From Ustulina deusta (lineage: Eukaryota > Ascomycota > Sordariomycetes > Xylariales > Xylariaceae): DNA of 64,000 nucleotides. The stretch spans positions 496,001-560,000 of the forward strand of contig JAJNNX010000004.1 in assembly GCA_023159155.1 (NCBI GenBank), written 5' to 3'. Shown piece after piece: positions 58,101-64,000 of the stretch. The notes under the pieces were generated by a model that did no database searches, was not told where the DNA came from, and saw only the letters and a list, made by a program, of their open reading frames with translations. How positions within the stretch are numbered: the first letter of the stretch is position 1; every line of letters begins with the position of its first letter. Made by a program: the position numbers and the translations under genes.

Positions 58101-61100
58101 TATATTTTGGCTATACTAGCCTGGTGTACGTGCGGTAGACATAGAATAGAACCTTGCCAAAGGGTACAGTCCGATTGTTGTTAGCTTTTCGGAACCTGGG
58201 TATATGTTATCACTGCTAATGAATGTTATCATAGTTTCCCTGCGACTACAGTAAAGTGACACCAAATTCTAATCAAACAAAGATTACAACATGTCCCTGT
58301 TTGACACCATCGCTGGGACACAAGAATGATGACTACGGGAGAATATATGTTACTTTTCATACGCAAGTGGGCTAGGAGATCGGAAACCATATCATGTCAC
58401 AATAATAGATAGATAACCTACTCATTCTATCCTTGCTCACCGAGTAACTGAACATGTCCCAAGAACGTAGTATGTCTGTGGAGAAAATGCGGAGCTCTTA
58501 CGTTGAATGACCCTATAACGAACACTAAGAGGGAAACACTGCCCCAGTCGGGGTACCCCTTTCGGACTGAGAAACCTCGGATGGCTATGATGCCATACTT
58601 GAATGGCAACTTTCAGCTCGACTCGATAGAAATGACTACAGAAATGTCAGGATTCCTAAAAAGTCACGACCGTAACCCCTAGCTGACTTCTAAGTTCCCA
58701 GCGAACGCCATGAGGCCTTTTGAGGTGGCTCCCGCTCTTGCGCGGTCACCTCTCTCCCGAACCGAAATGTCAACAAGAGGCCAATGTTAAACACCTTGCC
58801 TCAGGACTCGAATACTAGCGGTCTTGGAAATGACCGGTCGGGCCACAGAGATTGGTGTGTGTTTCGCAATAACAGTTATGAAGTCTTCAAGCTGTGTCGT
58901 CGGCAAGATTAATGAAGCCGTGGACGGTGACAAGAGTCTTGGTCAGCCACCGATGCGCCACGAACTAATGAATATAAGCATCGGCAGCATTACGTCATCC
59001 TCATGACTATAGTTTAAGGAAATATTCATTTTCGTCAATCATTTCTTGGAGCATCGTATTTCGGACGACGAATGAGACGGAATTCACGTTAACTATGCCC
59101 CAAATACGAATCGGTCTTCTACAGCAAAAAGCTATATGAATCAACCCGGAAGAAAGGCCAAACCCCGTTCTCCTTAATCTCATATTGTTTATATCTGTTA
59201 TTTTCTTTTTCTTTACATTTGCAGACGTATACGAAAGTCCAATTGAGAGCCAAGATGTGTATCTACAAGGACTATACAATGATAAATGTCCATCGAGGCT
59301 AGGGGAGTAATTATTCTGGCATCTAAGTCCATCTGACCGAGTTCTATGAGTCCCGCTTGCTAGCAAGAAGCATAGGAGAGACACCAAGGCACTTTAAATG
59401 ACGGGGCCGGATTCAGGGACTTTGTCGCAGAGATGACTAGGGCTTTACTTAAGGGAGGATATGAGCGCCGTGATAGTGCAGCAAGAGTCGTGACCTTCTG
59501 CCGAAACGGTAAACTCCGCGCTAGCAAATGTGAAGTCATGTTCGGGTGCTTCTTCCCGACTGCTACACAGTCAAATACATCGGCACCAAGTCGTGTCTTA
59601 ATGGTTACCCCTCACTAAGCAAAAGAGCGAATGCGGCCGATACGGGACTTAGGAACTTGCTGTCAATGTAGTATATGTCCCGGGAATATGCCGTCTAGTG
59701 TATCTGCATGTTGCGGTGTGATATCGCTATTCGCTGGGATCCCGAGAAAAGAACCCCGGTCAGGCGGCATGGATTTGGATGCCTGCCCGACAAAAGAAGC
59801 GCCGGGGAGCTTATCGCGAGCTAGGTTTTGGAGAAAGTCCATAAACAACGGAGTTTAAGGGTATTATTATTCGGAAAATCAAGAGGGCTTAGACTGCTCG
59901 ATCCTAGTAATGACCGGGTGCAAATACGAAATATTGCTCAAGGATGACAGCAACTTTTCTCGCCCGAGTTCGGTACCAGGCTTGTCTTTGGTAATGATCT
60001 GACCCATCCAAGGTCTGGGGTGATCTGGATATTAATCTGGACATCAGCAGACAGTTCAATTGCCAAACGTAATAGCAGGGGGTGGTTGAGCGATCTGCTT
60101 GTCTTTATCAACGTTTTGGCTGGGTTTGTTTGCAATTCTGCATTTGGTGCCGGCGGCATACTAGTATTACTGCAGCGACTTTCAGATAGGACGGTGCTAT
60201 GCATACAGTACACGAGACGCTTTGAATACGGTGAATAATAACCACCATGGTTGTTATCTAATTACGGACGCTGTTTTGGGGTCGATCATGCTGCATCAGA
60301 TCTGACCGGTCACATAGCAATATTCCGATTGCCGAATTGGGCTTCCTACTCTAGTACCAACTGCTGTCCTGGCTAATCGCCATGGAACTCGGCATCAGTG
60401 TTGCTCTTGGACATTTCTTTTTCCTCGACACATCAAGCTCGGCGTGTGGCGAGGTTGGGCGTAGCCAGCGAAGTAGATTCCACCGATATGCAAGGTGCTC
60501 GCAATATCTACCATTCCCAGCGAAGACTACATCAAGTCTCGTGGTCCAAACGTAGATCTACATAGTTCTCTCCTGGGGTGGTACCACACACGACGTGCAG
60601 CAGCCACAATGATCGGCGGCGAGAGAGAACGAACCCAACCCACGCAACGCAGGTTCGAAGCCGAACGTTTTCTTCGAGAATCGTACGGTATTATTTAGCA
60701 GAGGGAGATTAAAGCCTTTACCTGTAGGTTAGATACTGTGTTTCGAATACCTGGACCTTGAAGCTTGGCAATCATAACCGTGTCACACTGGTCTGTCTCG
60801 CTACCGATGATCTGCTAATATCCATACGTCTCTTCAGCCTCTTGATCAACGCTAGGTCAGCGCATCTCGCCCGATCTGGAAAGACAACGGTCATGCCCAA
60901 TATCGCGTGGAATCTGGGATGAATTTGGCCCTGACCGCCAGTGCCGAACGAATCAGGCGAGGGTCAGACGTTCCATCTCTGTGTTGTTCAAATGGCAGCC
61001 TAAGCGGACGATTGACGAGGTGGCTGCATCGTGATAGCTGGGTGCGACGCCGAATCCGCCCTGCTGTCAAGCTTGTGCGAAAAGCCAACATTTTCTTTTC

Positions 61101-63954
61101 CCAACGGCGCTCACAGGACCCCCGTTGGACCAATCGATCCAAGGGCCCGGCTGGCCTATCCTAGTTGAGTATGGTCGATGACGAGACATCGTCAACAAAC
61201 AAAGGCTCAGCTGTATACAGGGTTCCATCGGCGAGGCGTCGTGATGTTAGTACCTAATACAGGCAGTGGATAAGTTGCTGATGAAGTTGGTTGGGGCTTG
61301 CAACGGTACATCATTTCAGGCTACCGGCCGCCACGTCGGGTTTTGTATCACCCGGATGAGAGCCCCGGGAGGTCGATCGATGCTTTTGCTGCGATGCTGT
61401 GTAGCATCCGTCTCTAGGCACCAGTTGGACGAGAGGCGCAAAAGCACCAGCATTCGAAAGATCGTGCTTGATATAAGCGCTGACCCCACGCGAGGAACAT
61501 TGGCAAACGGCAAGTAATTGGACGAATCCCCTGCAAATAAACAGCTTCTAACTAGGCTGTACAAGAATGGGATGGATTGATCTCCGTACACATAGGTGGA
61601 GCTGAGGTCTCGGGTAGAGGGGACAAGGGAACTCTGAGAGTTTTGGATTTTAACGTACCTAGTGTATAGACTGAGCCTTGGATTCGGGGCCTGGCTGTTT
61701 TGAGAATAGAGTTGTCTGATCTAACACGACTGGGAGGCGGTGAAACGCATGTTGGTCCAAGACGTAGGACGGGAAGCAATGTGCAAAATGCCTAGACACG
61801 GGTTTCGCCAGTAGATCAGGCGACACATATCATACTATCCTGTCGTGGAACTGTCCGCCTTACGTGTATCTGACTCTAAAGATGGGACATTCAGGGGCTA
61901 TGACGTCTGGAAACGGCGGCGGCTATTCTACAACAGAGAGGTCGAAGTGCCGAACTGAAAGGTCCTGGCCGTCTAAGTAACCGATAAAAGTCAGAGGTGC
62001 CCTCAGAGTGCTTTTGCAAGCCCACGATACCGTCAGGATGGGCCTTAGCGGTTGTTTTATTCATTGGCTTTCTTCCAGTAGGCACAGCTGTGGATTTTCG
62101 CAATCGATGGATGGGCGGATCTGAGCCAGGGATAACCGGTCGGCCGACCCCTTAACTGTATTCCCACTAGATCAAACTGGGCTTCACTTTCGTTAGACAA
62201 AAAAGAATAGCCACTTGGGCCTCTCTAAAGTGGGAGAAGATGAACATAATCATCAAGGGACCTTCGCCGTGGCTTGCGTCAGACCAACTGCGCTAATGCA
62301 AGAGTGTTCTTGACTGACTTGATAATGCTAGAATGCCCGGCCCTTCTGGTACACTAGGTGAGTTCGGATACCGATGTGCATTGCATATGAGAGGAACTAT
62401 GGAGTGAGGCAAGGTGAAGAGGAGTCGGCAGTCATCACCATATTGGTTTAGTGTCCGCCCTTCATCTCCAAGTCAAGGGTGTGAGTTGGTCGGCTCCATG
62501 AGCCAGAGCCTGGTTAATCGCTCAGCGGGACAAGCCGAGTCCGATGCAACGCTGATCTGACTTGGCTGCGGGCCGCGCATCTCATGTCTGGGCTTAGAAC
62601 CAACAATAGTCCCTGATGGAGCTCGAGTGCATTGGGCAAGGCTGAGGGGCCGGTCCTCTGCTTCACTAACGGACCGATTTGTGGATTTCAAGCTGGCACG
62701 TACACTAAACAACATGCTGCATATCCTACCTAAGCCATCGCCGGTTGGATGGGAGTAATGTCTGTTGTCGTGACCGAGACTGTTCTAACTGTGGTAGCCT
62801 AGTTCTATCTCAACAAGGTGAGCTGGTGCGGTGCAGCGTTGGCCGTGCGCTGCAACCTGCATGCTCCTAACAGAACAACTTCGGTGGCTCTACGCGGAGA
62901 AGACTCGGAAATTGTGATTGAGTCACGGTGAATGCTAAATTAAAGCAGCACACCTGAGGGCACATTGTAAGTTGGCCATGGCGAGTGCTCTGTGTCGGAT
63001 TTGACATGGCAATACCAGGCCGACATGATAGTGAATCACCGTCCAGGTCCGTGTTGTTGGAGATCACTGCATCAATGCGTTCGTAAATGCATATGGTACG
63101 CTACGGCCCTATTCCTCCATGGCCTTTGCAATTGTGTACGATGGTCAATAGGTCAGACGCCGCATCACTGCCTGAGGTTTGCGTGCTTATCTGACGTGCG
63201 TCTAGTTCCCAGCGAATTCCTCCAACTACGGCATCAAACCCGAACCCTACTTATATAGACCCCAAACGGATTTATAATCAAGAGACATACTTACCATGCT
63301 AAATCTGCAAGCCCAGACCAGCTCTGGCCGCACACCCGTAGACCAGTGCCAGCAACTATACTCAAAGACTCGGGATACCTAGTTGGTTGAAGATGCGTGC
63401 TATGACCGCATTGAGGGGCCTGCATGCAGGAGAGCATAATTAGTACTGACCACAAGTTATAATTGCCAATCCAGGGGTGATTCTATTAAACTTACCTTTG
63501 ACGATTTACTGAGCCCTTATATATAACTGGCACTACGTGACGAGGTGAGAGCACTTAATCGATAATTAGTAATGCGAACCTGGAGAAGTAGCAATTAAGC
63601 CAATGCTTACAATTCCACCCAGAGCCATAGTACGGTCGTTATACCCGAATCCATAGCGTACCTCTAGAAGGTATATCCAAATGTTCGGGGTTAGGAGAAT
63701 ATAGGTACAGTACTTTGGCACGTGGCGGCGTTACCTGCGAGGAGGGTCCCCCAACCTCCAACGTGCATTGCGTCGCAGATTTGTGGCGATAGGTAAACTT
63801 TTCTAAGCTTGCTATAGATTGTACCTTGACAAGCGAATACTTCTTCTCCAGAACACGGGCAGACTTATTCCCCAAGCCTCGGCAAGCCATTCAGTCCTTA
63901 TTGAGCTTTCTGCAAGTTCACTTATCAGCGATAATGCTAACCTACCTCGCACGA

Positions 63955-63988
<34 letters not shown>

Positions 63989-64000
63989 CCCCCCAATGCA
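55114..64000. other. Gene-poor right flank
   Basis: Nearly 9 kb with only short frames (longest 126 codons at 59007-59387, -), none with a recognisable domain. TACACTAGG-type motifs recur (for example 62350). No tRNA-like cloverleaf with a proper B box was found. The window ends in a 29-nt T run followed by six C. Confidence 0.5.
63960..63994 (+). repeat. Poly-T then poly-C tract
   Basis: T run at 63960-63988 followed at once by six C at 63989-63994, six bases before the window end. It could be the A-tail of a retroposed element on the minus strand, or a simple homopolymer. Confidence 0.9.

Overview
The window is nuclear DNA of a filamentous ascomycete (Pezizomycotina, most likely a Sordariomycete). 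The evidence is small GT..AG introns of about 45-170 bp interrupting conserved eukaryotic genes, fungal-type Zn2Cys6 regulators, an NCS1 purine-cytosine permease, a SigF-like NTF2-fold protein, and intergenic DNA dotted with TACCTAGGTA-type palindromes. The exact taxon cannot be fixed from the sequence alone. All exon coordinates were built by hand from splice sites and checked for reading-frame continuity.

Layout. 1-3021: no gene seen, with C and G homopolymers. 3022-5522 (-): a 726-aa Zn2Cys6 transcription factor. 5523-12214: gene-poor, rich in TACACTA/TAGTGTA motifs and short palindromes. 12215-23755 is a conserved housekeeping block: MOSC-domain protein (+), condensin SMC2 (-), Cue1-like ER ubiquitin factor (+) and a fungal single-pass membrane protein (-). 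23755-26248 (+): a mitochondrial DEAD-box helicase with a 12-residue repeat tail. 28111-28662 (-): a small zinc-finger-like gene with an in-frame TAG. 29960-33274: PEX7 (-) and a CUE-AlkB-GRF dioxygenase (+) in head-to-head arrangement. 33398-34595 (-): a protein with two GFA/CENP-V domains. 36906-37634 (+): a membrane protein with an Arg/Ser-rich tail. 38516-39372 (+): a SigF-like NTF2 protein. 40456-41618 (-): a basic protein of unknown function. 42368-42856 (-): a small protein with four CxxC pairs. 45390-48561 (+): a 1002-aa PPR1/UaY-like Zn2Cys6 regulator. 49381-50091 (-): a membrane J-domain protein. 53087-55113 (-): an NCS1 permease with a 22-nt microexon. 55114-64000: no convincing gene.

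No biosynthetic cluster, CRISPR array, tRNA, rRNA or intact transposon was recognised. Most genes are individually known families: chromosome condensation, ERAD, peroxisomal import, nucleic-acid repair, mitochondrial RNA metabolism and nucleobase uptake. The PPR1/UaY-like regulator and the NCS1 permease lie about 4.5 kb apart. Both families act in pyrimidine or purine use, so a functional link is possible but is inference only.

The less usual items are the TAG-interrupted zinc-finger-like gene, the CxxC-quartet protein, the repeat tail of the helicase, an orphan promoter-like module at 18755-18787 (a nearly perfect TGAGTCA palindrome next to a TATA box with no gene assigned), and the family of TACACTA-bearing palindromes in the gene-poor stretches.
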